Shown piece by piece: positions 52,302-60,255 of a stretch of DNA of 64,000 nucleotides (position 1 is the first letter of the stretch; the number at the start of each line of letters is the position of its first letter). The notes beneath the pieces were generated by a model that did no database searches, had not been told where the DNA came from, and worked only from the letters and a program-made list of their open reading frames with translations. Source of the DNA: UBA1227 sp045642705 (lineage in GTDB: Bacteria > Bacillota > Clostridia > Oscillospirales > Acutalibacteraceae). Location: contig JAZUJK010000004.1 in the NCBI GenBank assembly GCA_045642705.1, forward strand, positions 62,001 through 126,000, given 5' to 3'. The position numbers and the translations under genes are program-made.

Positions 52302-53011
52302 AGATTTTCCCAGCAATAGACCTCTATGATGGCAAGGCTGTAAGACTGCTGAGAGGCGACTATAATCAAATGACAGTTTATAGTGACAAGCCATGGGAGT
52401 TCGCAGCGGACTTTGAAAAGGAAGGTGCAACATGCCTCCACCTTGTAGATCTCGAGGGTGCGAAAACAGGCGAGACACCTAATATTGAAATAGTTAGAAG
52501 AATAGTTCAAGAGACTGGCCTCTTTACCGAAATCGGTGGAGGAATCAGATCTATGGAGACTATTGAAAAGTATATAGAGGCTGGTGTGGATAGAGTAATA
52601 CTCGGTACAGCAGCTGTGACAGATGAGCAGTTCCTACTTGATGCATATAAGAAATATGGTGACAAGATTGCAGTTGGCGTAGATATCAAAGATGGCTATG
52701 TTGCAATCAAGGGATGGCTTGAAACATCAGAATATGATGTCTATACATTCTGTCAAAAGATGCAGGATATAGGAATCAAGACAATCATCTGTACTGATAT
52801 ATCCAAGGATGGTGCAATGGCGGGCACTAATCTTGCTCTATATCAAGAACTCTCAGAAAAATACAGTCTTGATATCACAGCATCAGGTGGAGTATCCACT
52901 CTCGATGATGTCAAAAACCTACGTAACATGGGCATGTATGCCGCTATTATTGGCAAGGCATACTATACAGGTGCTATTAAAATTTCGGACGCAATAGAGG
53001 TGGCAAGATGA
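52298..53011 (+). CDS. hisA: phosphoribosyl-ProFAR isomerase
   Basis: A 237-residue TIM barrel that isomerises ProFAR to PRFAR. The N-terminal Asp is in PAIDLYDGKAV, the C-terminal one in CTDISKDGAMAG; GGGIRS and ASGGVS bind phosphate. ATG 52298 with GGAGG nine bases away. Confidence 0.97.
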   Translation: MKIFPAIDLYDGKAVRLLRGDYNQMTVYSDKPWEFAADFEKEGATCLHLVDLEGAKTGETPNIEIVRRIVQETGLFTEIGGGIRSMETIEKYIEAGVDRVILGTAAVTDEQFLLDAYKKYGDKIAVGVDIKDGYVAIKGWLETSEYDVYTFCQKMQDIGIKTIICTDISKDGAMAGTNLALYQELSEKYSLDITASGGVSTLDDVKNLRNMGMYAAIIGKAYYTGAIKISDAIEVAR

Positions 53012-53766
53012 TAGCAAAAAGAATAATTCCTTGCCTCGACGTGCGAAATGGCACCGTTGTAAAGGGAACTAACTTTACAGGGCTTAATGAAATCGCATCC
53101 CCAGTTGAACTTGCCAAGTTTTATAGTGACTGTGGAGCAGATGAGCTCGTATTTTATGACATAACTGCAAGCGCAGAAGGAAGAAAGCTTTTTACTGATA
53201 TTTTGGTTGAAGCAGCATCCAATGTTTTCATTCCTCTGACCGTCGGTGGCGGTATTAATACTGTGGAGGATTTCGACAGAGTGCTCAAATGTGGCGCAGA
53301 TAAAGTATCAGTTAATTCTGGTGCGATTAGAAATCCGGAACTGATTACAGAGGCGGCTCGCCTGTATGGCGATCAATGCGTTGTAATATCTGCAGATGTA
53401 AAACGTGTCGACGGCGTTTTCAGAGTGTTCGCCAAGGGCGGACGTGAAAACACCGGAATGGAAGCCATTTCTTGGATTAAGTCTTGCGTTGATCGCGGCG
53501 CAGGCGAGGTGGTTCTAAATTCCATCGACACCGACGGCGTAAAGCAGGGCTTTGATCTCGAGATGCTCGATGCAGTATGCAATGCGGTACATGTACCGGT
53601 AATTGCATCAGGTGGCGCAGGCAAGATAGAGGACTTTGTCACACTATTCCATGAACTTCCACTTGTTGATGCGGGACTTGCAGCATCGATTTTCCACTAT
53701 GGTGAAGTTTCGATTAAAGATTTAAAAGACAGACTCGCAGCTGAGAATATTCCAGTTCGCAGATAG
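53008..53766 (+). CDS. hisF: imidazole glycerol phosphate synthase, cyclase subunit
   Basis: A 252-residue TIM barrel. PCLDVRNGTVVKG and NSIDTDGVKQGFD hold the two catalytic Asp; TVGGGI and ASGGAG bind phosphate. With HisH it makes IGP and AICAR. The start overlaps hisA by four bases. Confidence 0.98.
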   Translation: MIAKRIIPCLDVRNGTVVKGTNFTGLNEIASPVELAKFYSDCGADELVFYDITASAEGRKLFTDILVEAASNVFIPLTVGGGINTVEDFDRVLKCGADKVSVNSGAIRNPELITEAARLYGDQCVVISADVKRVDGVFRVFAKGGRENTGMEAISWIKSCVDRGAGEVVLNSIDTDGVKQGFDLEMLDAVCNAVHVPVIASGGAGKIEDFVTLFHELPLVDAGLAASIFHYGEVSIKDLKDRLAAENIPVRR

Positions 53767-53775
53767 GAGAAGAGT

Positions 53776-54423
53776 ATGCTAAACATAGATGAATTAAAAT
53801 TTGATGAAAAAGGTCTTATTCCTGCAATTGTTGTTGATGCAAGCACAAAGCAGGTATTGACCCTTGCATATATGAACAAGGAGAGCCTAAAAATCTCTAT
53901 GGAGAAAAATCTTACTTGTTTCTATAGTCGTTCAAGACAGGAACTCTGGCTCAAGGGTGAGACAAGCGGAAACTATCAGCATATCGTTTCTATCACTGCT
54001 GACTGTGATAATGATGCTCTCGTTGTTGAGGTAAACCCAGATGGACCAGCTTGTCATACTGGCTCAACATCTTGCTTCACAAAAGAGGTTTATAACAATC
54101 CTGAGGAGTCTGGCTTCTCACTTGATGCTCTCATCAAGTTGATTGAAGGCCGCAAGACTGAAAAGGTTGAAGGTTCATATACAACTTATCTCTTTGAGAA
54201 AGGAATCGATAAAATTCTCAAGAAGGTTGGCGAAGAATCAACTGAAGTAATCGTTGCTGCCAAGGGCAATGATAAGAAAGAGACTATATATGAAATCTCC
54301 GATCTCGTATATCATGTAATGGTTCTTATGATAGAGATGGGCATATCTTTAAAGGATGTTTATGACGAGCTCCGTAGCCGTCATGTTATCGACCATAAGG
54401 TTAAACAAGAAAAGATGGTTTGA
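53776..54423 (+). CDS. hisIE: bifunctional phosphoribosyl-AMP cyclohydrolase / phosphoribosyl-ATP pyrophosphatase
   Basis: A 215-residue fusion. Residues 1-115 are HisI (YSRSRQELWLKGETSGN, DCDNDALVVEV for magnesium, CHTGSTSCF for zinc); residues 120-215 are HisE (TTYLFEKGIDKILKKVGEES, DLVYHVMVLM). It ends the his operon. Of the ten steps only histidinol-phosphate phosphatase lacks a gene here. Confidence 0.97.
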   Translation: MLNIDELKFDEKGLIPAIVVDASTKQVLTLAYMNKESLKISMEKNLTCFYSRSRQELWLKGETSGNYQHIVSITADCDNDALVVEVNPDGPACHTGSTSCFTKEVYNNPEESGFSLDALIKLIEGRKTEKVEGSYTTYLFEKGIDKILKKVGEESTEVIVAAKGNDKKETIYEISDLVYHVMVLMIEMGISLKDVYDELRSRHVIDHKVKQEKMV

Positions 54424-54440
54424 TTTGTGTACTTTAACGC

Positions 54441-54479
54441 TTTACAACGTGAAACACAAGTGATAAAATTATCTCACTT
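54441..54479 (+). promoter_or_regulatory. promoter of the TrpR-like regulator with an overlapping inverted repeat
   Basis: TTTACA (54441-54446), 17 bases, TAAAAT (54464-54469). The arms AAGTGA (54458-54463) and TCACTT (54474-54479) bracket the -10, so a repressor there would block polymerase. Self-control by the TrpR-like protein is the simplest reading. Confidence 0.5.
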
Positions 54480-54493
54480 TAGGAGGAGATGCT

Positions 54494-54793
54494 ATGGCTC
54501 TAAAAGGTGCAAATAATGACAACTTGGAGTTTCTCTATAATGCCATCCTTGAAATAAAGGATATGGATGAGTGCGCAGCTTTCTTTGAGGATCTGTGCAC
54601 AGTTAATGAACTCAAATCACTTTCACAGAGAATCGTCGTTGCCAAGATGCTTACTCAGCATGCAGTTTATTCTGATATTGTCGCTGCAACTGGCGCATCA
54701 ACTGCAACTATTTCTCGCGTAAACCGTTCACTGTCATTTGGCGCAGGCGGTTATGATGAAATTTTCAAAAGAATAGATGAGAAGGCTAAATAA
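54494..54793 (+). CDS. yerC: TrpR-like YerC/YecD family regulator (candidate HisR)
   Basis: A 99-residue DNA-binding protein. DECAAFFEDLCTVNELKSLSQR and the helix-turn-helix YSDIVAATGASTATISRVNRS match the TrpR superfamily, YerC/YecD branch. From memory this branch has been proposed as a histidine-biosynthesis repressor (HisR) in Firmicutes; its place right after hisIE agrees. AGGAGG precedes the ATG. It overlaps hslO by one base. Confidence 0.88.
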   Translation: MALKGANNDNLEFLYNAILEIKDMDECAAFFEDLCTVNELKSLSQRIVVAKMLTQHAVYSDIVAATGASTATISRVNRSLSFGAGGYDEIFKRIDEKAK

Positions 54794-55674
54794 TGAGCAA
54801 AGTAGTGCGTTTAATTTCAACTGAGGGCGACCTTACAGTTATCGCAACTGATTCTACTGATATTGTTCGTCGTGCTCATGAAATTCACAATACAACAAAT
54901 GTCTGCTCAGCAGCGCTCGGAAGACTCCTTACCGCTGCATCACTTATGGGTTCATCCCTCAAGGGTGAGGACAATTCATTGACACTTCGCCTAAATGGTG
55001 ATGGTCCAGCAGATGTTCTAATAGCTGTTTCTGATTATAATGGAAATGTGCGTGGATACATTGGTGATCCACGCGTTTCTCTTCCTCTCAACAATGTCGG
55101 AAAACTTGATGTATCTGGTGCGGTTGGAAAAAATGGCACACTTACGGTCATGAAGGACTTGGGACTGAAAGAGCCATATATTGGTCAGATCGAAATTGTT
55201 TCTGGCGAGATTGCAGAGGATATCACAAATTATTTTGCTGTATCTGAGCAAGTGCCATCTGTATGTGCACTCGGTGTGCTCTGTGCACCTGACTCGGAGG
55301 AAATTATCACAGCAGGTGGTTTCCTAATTCAGCTTTTACCAACAGCGACGGATGATACTATTGATAAGGTTGAACACGGCCTTCTTGATATTCCATCTGT
55401 TACAAAGATGTTGACTGATGGATTGACACCAGAGGAAATCTGTCGCAAAGTATTGCCTGATTTCGAACTCGACCTACTTGATACATCGGATGCAGCATAT
55501 CGCTGCAACTGTTCAAGAGCTCGCGTTGAGAACGCCCTTATTTCCATGGGAGCAGCTGAACTTGAGGCGCTCTGTGAGGACGAAGAAACAGAGGTATGTT
55601 GTCATTTCTGCGATAAGAAATATACCTTCACATCAAGCGAAATAAGGCAAATTTTAAGGACCGCGAAGGCTTAA
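54793..55674 (+). CDS. hslO: redox-regulated chaperone Hsp33
   Basis: A 293-residue chaperone switched on by oxidation. Core motifs: LGRLLTAASLMGSSLKG, RGYIGDPRV and GGFLIQLLP. The zinc switch is CNC (about residue 237) and CHFC (about 271). It overlaps the regulator gene; their link may be only transcriptional. Confidence 0.96.
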   Translation: MSKVVRLISTEGDLTVIATDSTDIVRRAHEIHNTTNVCSAALGRLLTAASLMGSSLKGEDNSLTLRLNGDGPADVLIAVSDYNGNVRGYIGDPRVSLPLNNVGKLDVSGAVGKNGTLTVMKDLGLKEPYIGQIEIVSGEIAEDITNYFAVSEQVPSVCALGVLCAPDSEEIITAGGFLIQLLPTATDDTIDKVEHGLLDIPSVTKMLTDGLTPEEICRKVLPDFELDLLDTSDAAYRCNCSRARVENALISMGAAELEALCEDEETEVCCHFCDKKYTFTSSEIRQILRTAKA

Positions 55675-55693
55675 TTTTTTTAGAAAAAACTGC

Positions 55694-55722
55694 TTGACAT
55701 ATGTCGGAGCATGTTGTATATT
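55694..55722 (+). promoter_or_regulatory. tRNA cluster promoter
   Basis: TTGACA (55694-55699), 17 bases, TATATT (55717-55722), 30 bases before the first tRNA. Confidence 0.85.
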
Positions 55723-55752
55723 ATAAGACGTCGCTAATAGGCGACTCGGTGT

Positions 55753-55828
55753 GGGAGCATAGCTCAGCTGGGAGAGCACCTGCCTTACAAGCAGGGGGTC
55801 ACAGGTTCGAGCCCTGTTGTTCCCACCA
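55753..55828 (+). tRNA. tRNA-Val (anticodon TAC)
   Basis: Seven-base acceptor GGGAGCA/TGTTCCC, D-arm AGCTCAGCTGGGAGAGC, anticodon loop CTTACAA, T-loop GGTTCGAGCC, and encoded CCA (55826-55828). Confidence 0.97.
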
Positions 55829-55854
55829 CCCTTTTGAAATGGCGAGGGATAAAT

Positions 55855-55931
55855 GGCCCGGTAGTTCAGCTGGTTAGAACGCTAGCCTGTCACGCTAGAG
55901 GTCGACGGTTCGAGCCCGTTCCGGGTCGCCA
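55855..55931 (+). tRNA. tRNA-Asp (anticodon GTC)
   Basis: Acceptor GGCCCGG/CCGGGTC, anticodon loop CTGTCAC, T-loop GGTTCGAGCC, encoded CCA. Confidence 0.97.
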
Positions 55932-55942
55932 TTTTTTTTTAT

Positions 55943-56018
<76 letters not shown>

Positions 56019-56022
56019 TTAT

Positions 56023-56098
56023 GCGGATTTAGCTCATCTGGTAGAGCGCCACCTTGCCAAGGTGGAGGTAGCGGGTTCGAGCCCCGTAATCCGCTCCA
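56023..56098 (+). tRNA. tRNA-Gly (anticodon GCC)
   Basis: Acceptor GCGGATT/AATCCGC, anticodon loop TTGCCAA, T-loop GGTTCGAGCC, encoded CCA. Confidence 0.97.
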
Positions 56099-56109
56099 TT
56101 TTTTTATAT

Positions 56110-56184
<75 letters not shown>

Positions 56185-56190
56185 GAAAAG

Positions 56191-56211
56191 GAATCCAGTT
56201 TTACTGGGTTC
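56191..56211 (+). terminator. tRNA cluster terminator
   Basis: GAATCCAGT / ACTGGGTTC stem (one G-T pair), TTT loop, then nine T residues. Confidence 0.93.
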
Positions 56212-56289
56212 TTTTTTTTTACTTTCTATTGTACATCTACATTAACTTGTAATAGAATGTATAAGATATATCCAAAGGGGGATTTAATT

Positions 56290-57462
56290 ATGCAAAATAA
56301 ATATCCAGTAGTACTTTGCCATGGTATGTTTGGCTTTGGACAGCAGGAAATAACAGAACGTGTTCTACCATATTATGGTCTCTGGAATGTTCATATTCGT
56401 AAGATGTTTGATAAGGAAGGTGTTCATTGTGTAGCACCATCTCTTGGTCCATATAATGGCGCTTGGGATAGAGCATGCGAGCTTTATGCACAGCTTGTTG
56501 GTGGTCGTGTTGACTATGGTAAGGTTCATTCAGCAAAGTATGGTCATGAGCGTTATGGCCGTAAATATAAGGCTCTTCTTCCTGAGTGGGGTAAGAAGGA
56601 CAAGGATGGCAACATCATCAAGATAAACCTTATTGGACATAGCTTTGGTGGTGTTACAGCACGTCTTCTTACAGAACTTCTTATCAATGGTTCTAAGGAA
56701 GAGATTGAAGGTACACCAGCAAATGAACTTTCTCCACTCTTCAAGGGCGGAAACCGCAATCTTGTTCATTCAATCACAACTCTTGCATCACCTCATAATG
56801 GTGCATCAATTGGTGAAAAGACAACAGGAAAGGTTATCGTTGCTCTCTGTATCAAGATCTGCCAGCTCTTTAATATCGTTGATTCAACACCACTTCAGCG
56901 CATCTATGACTTGAACCTCGATAGATTTGGCATTACTACTCCTCCTTCTCTCACAAAGTTTAATATTGAGAACAAGGACGAAGAAATCAAAAAGTATTTC
57001 AAGGACAATATTGACAATATCGTATATGATCTCTCATATAAGGGATCAGAGGAACTTAATAATAAGATAGAGGTTCAAGATAACATCTATTACTTTTCTT
57101 ACAGAGGACAGAGAACTGAGCCTAAACTTCATGGTCTTATCCAGTGGCCAGGTGCACATTCATTCCCAGTTCTTCTTCCATTTGGAATCATTATGGGCGT
57201 AAATAGAATCGAAGCACCAAGCGCTGATTGGCTTGCTAATGACCTCGTTATCAATACAATCTCTGGTACTGCTCCAAGCAATGCAAAATCAGTTGATTTC
57301 ACATCTGTAACAGAGTATAAGCCAGGCATCTGGCATGTTATGCCTCTCGAGGTTAAGGACCATATGTCATATCTCGGATGGGCAGAGGACAAGGATGTTT
57401 ATAGAGATTTCTATCATGACATCTATAACAGAGTTTCTAGCCTTCCAACAATAAACAAGTAA
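56290..57462 (+). CDS. lipase family I.5-like alpha/beta hydrolase without signal peptide
   Basis: A 390-residue hydrolase resembling the mature part of Geobacillus and staphylococcal lipases. YPVVLCHGMFGFG (oxyanion region), VGGRVDYGKVHSAKYGHERYG, the nucleophile GHSFGG (Ser118) and a C-terminal KDHMSYLG for the catalytic His are seen. The start MQNKYPVVLCHG leaves no room for an export signal. ATG 56290 has AAAGGGGG nine bases upstream. Upstream, TTCTATT (56224-56230) and AATAGAA (56251-56257) form an inverted repeat at the likely promoter. Confidence 0.85.
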   Translation: MQNKYPVVLCHGMFGFGQQEITERVLPYYGLWNVHIRKMFDKEGVHCVAPSLGPYNGAWDRACELYAQLVGGRVDYGKVHSAKYGHERYGRKYKALLPEWGKKDKDGNIIKINLIGHSFGGVTARLLTELLINGSKEEIEGTPANELSPLFKGGNRNLVHSITTLASPHNGASIGEKTTGKVIVALCIKICQLFNIVDSTPLQRIYDLNLDRFGITTPPSLTKFNIENKDEEIKKYFKDNIDNIVYDLSYKGSEELNNKIEVQDNIYYFSYRGQRTEPKLHGLIQWPGAHSFPVLLPFGIIMGVNRIEAPSADWLANDLVINTISGTAPSNAKSVDFTSVTEYKPGIWHVMPLEVKDHMSYLGWAEDKDVYRDFYHDIYNRVSSLPTINK

Positions 57463-57476
57463 GGAGCACAAAAATA

Positions 57477-58181
57477 GTGCAAAAGTCAGCTTTTAAGCAG
57501 GGCATCAAGGATGGAATACCTATCTGTCTAGGTTATCTTTCCGTCTCTTTTGCCTTTGGAATATTTTGTATTACAAGCGGTCTTACAATTTTAGAAGCAC
57601 TTCTTATTTCCATGACGTGTGTAACTTCTGCAGGTCAACTTGCTGCCGTGCCAATTATGGCTGCGAGCGGTAGTTTTATAGAACTTGCAATGACACAAGT
57701 TATAATAAATCTCAGATACTCGCTGATGTCTGTATCGCTTTCGCAGAAATTCGATAAGGACATCACGCTGGGTAGGCGATTTGCACTTGCTTTTATGGTT
57801 ACAGACGAAATATTTGGCGTGGCATCATCCAAGGATGGTAAGCCACCTCGTGAGTACTATTATGGACTCATGATAACGCCATATTTCGGCTGGGCGCTCG
57901 GCACACTAATTGGCGCGGCAGCAGGAAATATTTTCCCACCAATTGTAATTGCATCCCTGGGTGTTGCAATCTATGGAATGTTCGTTGCTATTGTTCTACC
58001 GAAAGCGCGCGATGACAAGAATGTCATGTCCTGTGTCTTGCTTGCAATTGCGCTCTCTTGTGCATTCGCATTTATTCCATTACTCAGCCGAGTACCATCG
58101 GGCTTCGTAATCATAATTTGTTCGGTTATAGCATCGGCTATCTTCGCTGTAGTGAAACCTATAGAGGAGGTGGCGGAATAA
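57477..58181 (+). CDS. azlC: AzlC family branched-chain amino acid exporter subunit
   Basis: A 234-residue membrane protein. GIKDGIPICLGYLSVSFAFGI at the N-terminus, MTCVTSAGQLAAVPIM, and LRYSLMSVSLSQKF are AzlC hallmarks. With AzlD it exports branched-chain amino acids. GTG start after AAGGAG. Its stop overlaps azlD by one base. Confidence 0.92.
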   Translation: MQKSAFKQGIKDGIPICLGYLSVSFAFGIFCITSGLTILEALLISMTCVTSAGQLAAVPIMAASGSFIELAMTQVIINLRYSLMSVSLSQKFDKDITLGRRFALAFMVTDEIFGVASSKDGKPPREYYYGLMITPYFGWALGTLIGAAAGNIFPPIVIASLGVAIYGMFVAIVLPKARDDKNVMSCVLLAIALSCAFAFIPLLSRVPSGFVIIICSVIASAIFAVVKPIEEVAE

Positions 58182-58501
58182 TGGATTTTAAAGTATTTTT
58201 AATCTATCTTGCTGTAACGGCAATTTCGACCTATCTCGTTAGAATGATTCCGCTTGTACTTGTTAAGAAAGAGATTACAAATAAGTTTGTTCTTTCTTTC
58301 CTATATTACATGCCGTATGCGGTATTATCCGTTATGACAATTCCTGCAATATTTATGGCAACACCGTCAATCTATTCTGCCATTGTAGGACTTGTTGTTG
58401 CAGTGATACTTGCATTTCGCGATAAGAGTCTTACGACAGTTGCGCTATGTGCTTGCGGTGGTGTTCTTATAACAGAAGTATTAATTCAATATGTGATCTA
58501 G
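58181..58501 (+). CDS. azlD: AzlD family exporter subunit
   Basis: A 106-residue small partner with four spans. YLVRMIPLVLVKK, FLYYMPYAVLSVMTIPA and the end GGVLITEVLIQ fit AzlD. ATG 58181 has GAGGAGGTGG 10 bases before it. An NGG-rich ribosome site ends azlC. Confidence 0.9.
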   Translation: MDFKVFLIYLAVTAISTYLVRMIPLVLVKKEITNKFVLSFLYYMPYAVLSVMTIPAIFMATPSIYSAIVGLVVAVILAFRDKSLTTVALCACGGVLITEVLIQYVI

Positions 58502-58502
58502 T

Positions 58503-59375
58503 ATGAATAGTTTTAAATATAGCGATGATAATAAGCGTTATCATACGCTAAGCTTTGAAAATAGAACACACGGGAAACGAATTGAAAAGGCCTGCATTGA
58601 TGCAGGCCTTGCTTGTCCGTCCACTTGTATCTATTGTGCAGAACGCAGTTCTCTTTTTACAACCAAAGGTACTATTATTGAACAATTAAAACGCGAGACG
58701 GATAGAATTAAAGCTAAAAACAAAGATGCAGAAATCTGCGCCTATTTTCAATCGGGTACCAATACCAATGCGCCAGTTGAAAAGTTGAGAGCGCTCTATG
58801 ATGAGGCACTTGCATTCCCAGGTGTTACATCCCTTTCAATAGCAACGCGATTTGATTGTCTACCAGATGAAGTTATTGACTTGCTCTGTGAGTATAATCC
58901 AACTGTTGAGATAGGTCTCCAGTCTATCCACCGCGATGATTATGATCTGTTCCTTGATAGATATAATGAACTTAAAAAGCGAAATATTAAGGTCTGTCTT
59001 CACCTAATGGATGGCCTGCCAGGTGAGACAGAATCAATGATGATAGATACAGCAAAAGCTGTTGGGAAATTGAGACCTGATGCTCTCAAAATTCATCTGA
59101 CCTATGTGGTAAAAGGAACACCCCTTTGCACCATGTATGAAAGAGGCGAATATACGCCACTAACGTTTGAGGAATATACCAATATCGTTGTAAAACAGCT
59201 ACGCTACATTCCAGCAGAGACTGTAATTGAGCGTCTCACAGGTGACGGCGACAAGCGAACGCTAGTTGCACCACTTTGGTCAACCGACAAAATCAGAGTG
59301 TTAGGTACGATAGATAAATTGCTTGCTGACCTTGACTCTTGGCAGGGAGAACTATATAATTTGGACGAAAGTTAA
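58503..59375 (+). CDS. radical SAM protein, TIGR01212/YhcC-like
   Basis: A 290-residue radical SAM enzyme. The cluster site is CPSTCIYCAE, a CX3CX2C; relatives of the YhcC family usually have a longer loop, CPNRDG-type, between the first and second Cys. FQSGTNTNAPVEKLRALYDEAL, SIATRFDCLPDEVI and VEIGLQSIHRDDYD match the family. The substrate is unknown. A perfect hairpin lies inside the coding region at the Cys site (58587-58610). The ATG has no clear ribosome site, so translation may depend on azlD two bases upstream. Confidence 0.85.
   Translation: MNSFKYSDDNKRYHTLSFENRTHGKRIEKACIDAGLACPSTCIYCAERSSLFTTKGTIIEQLKRETDRIKAKNKDAEICAYFQSGTNTNAPVEKLRALYDEALAFPGVTSLSIATRFDCLPDEVIDLLCEYNPTVEIGLQSIHRDDYDLFLDRYNELKKRNIKVCLHLMDGLPGETESMMIDTAKAVGKLRPDALKIHLTYVVKGTPLCTMYERGEYTPLTFEEYTNIVVKQLRYIPAETVIERLTGDGDKRTLVAPLWSTDKIRVLGTIDKLLADLDSWQGELYNLDES
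58587..58610 (+). other. perfect intragenic hairpin in the radical SAM gene
   Basis: AAGGCCTGCA-TTGA-TGCAGGCCTT, ten base pairs with a four-base loop, followed by GCTTGTCC rather than a U-run. It encodes the run just before the CX3CX2C motif. Confidence 0.6.
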
Positions 59376-59391
59376 ACCATAAATAAAATTA

Positions 59392-59424
59392 ACTCACCGC
59401 TCAGTTAGCAGCTGGGCGGTGAGT
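59392..59424. terminator. bidirectional terminator overlapping the 25-codon gene
   Basis: ACTCACCGC / GCGGTGAGT nine-base stem, with an inner CAG-CTG pair in its 15-base loop. On the plus strand CTTTTTTATAT follows (radical SAM gene); on the minus strand TAATTTTATTTATGG follows (small gene). Confidence 0.9.
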
Positions 59425-59478
59425 CTTTTTTATATGAATTGTAACTGTATAGATAGCAATATGTATAGTAAGAGTCAT
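59401..59478 (-). CDS. 25-residue small protein with hidden ribosome site
   Basis: ATG 59478-59476, stop TGA 59403-59401. The peptide begins MTLTIHIAIYTVTIHIKK and ends in a basic, Pro/Ala-rich tail: a hydrophobic, beta-prone stretch plus positive end, as in small membrane-active peptides. GGAGG lies eight bases upstream, inside a hairpin. The last codons and stop lie in the terminator stem-loop. I recall similar short genes with a CCTCC-GAAA-GGAGG leader in other Clostridia, sometimes called holin-like toxins, but could not check. A minus-strand TATAAT (59548-59543) may be its promoter. Confidence 0.55.
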   Translation of the reverse strand: MTLTIHIAIYTVTIHIKKTHRPAAN

Positions 59479-59484
59479 GAGTAG

Positions 59485-59503
59485 CACCTCCTTTCGGAGG
59501 GTG
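59485..59503 (-). promoter_or_regulatory. Shine-Dalgarno-sequestering hairpin of the 25-codon gene
   Basis: On the minus strand CACCCTCC-GAAA-GGAGGTG: the complement pairs with the GGAGG site through a GNRA loop, with one bulged C. The start codon is eight bases after the GGAGG. Confidence 0.6.
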
Positions 59504-59521
59504 TCAAACCGCCTGCCGTTG

Positions 59522-59550
59522 TTGATTTACATTTCTGCCTATATTATAAT
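59522..59550 (+). promoter_or_regulatory. tcdA operon promoter
   Basis: TTGATT (59522-59527), 17 bases, TATAAT (59545-59550). The -10 lies in ATTATAAT, which also reads TATAAT on the other strand, so the small minus-strand gene may share it. Confidence 0.65.
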
Positions 59551-59589
59551 AGATTGATAATACTATTCTTAAGACAATAGGTGTGAAAA

Positions 59590-60255
59590 ATGGAAGAATT
59601 TGAGCGAACAGAGCAGCTATTGGGCTCAATTGAAAAACTGAATAAAGCCCATGTTGCGGTTTTCGGTGTTGGCGGTGTCGGCGGCTATGTTGTCGAGGCA
59701 TTGGTACGCTCGGGCGTAGGTGAGATAACTGTTGTGGACAGGGATGCTGTATCATTGCCCAATATAAATAGGCAAATCATTGCGCTCCATTCAACGGTTG
59801 GAATGCCTAAGGTTGATGCGATAAAAGCACGAGCAATAGATATAAATCCAAATGTTGTTGTTCATACATATGAGATGTTTTTTCTACCGGAGAATGCTGA
59901 TTCATTTGATTTCTCCAAGTATGACTATGTAGTTGATTGCGTTGATACAGTTGCAGCTAAGATCGAAATTGTTGTAAAAGCCAAGGAGGCTGGTGTTCCT
60001 GTCATCTCGGCTATGGGAGCAGGTAATAAACTTGATCCGACACGATTTGAGGTTGCTGATATATATTCAACTTCTGTTTGCCCACTCTGCAGAGTAATGA
60101 GAAAAGAACTTAAGAGTAGAGGCATAGATAGCCTAAAAGTTGTCTATTCAAAAGAGGACCCTATTAAGACAGAAGGTGTAGGTTCAGTAGCATTTGTTCC
60201 ATCAGTAATGGGACTTATTATTTCAGGGGAAGTTATTAAATGGCTAGAGAAATAG
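59590..60255 (+). CDS. tcdA: tRNA threonylcarbamoyladenosine dehydratase
   Basis: A 221-residue E1/ThiF-like enzyme that cyclises t6A to ct6A in ANN-decoding tRNAs, using ATP. FGVGGVGGYVVEALVRSGVG (26-45) is the nucleotide site; NINRQIIALHST, VVDCVDTVAAK and SVCPLCRVMRKEL (zinc-type Cys) follow. It overlaps the next gene by 16 bases. Confidence 0.92.
   Translation: MEEFERTEQLLGSIEKLNKAHVAVFGVGGVGGYVVEALVRSGVGEITVVDRDAVSLPNINRQIIALHSTVGMPKVDAIKARAIDINPNVVVHTYEMFFLPENADSFDFSKYDYVVDCVDTVAAKIEIVVKAKEAGVPVISAMGAGNKLDPTRFEVADIYSTSVCPLCRVMRKELKSRGIDSLKVVYSKEDPIKTEGVGSVAFVPSVMGLIISGEVIKWLEK

Noticed and set aside
59502..59507. TTGACA on the minus strand as a -35 for the 25-codon gene
   Set aside because: The -10 position would fall at the start codon and reads CTACTC; the sequence belongs to the ribosome-site hairpin.
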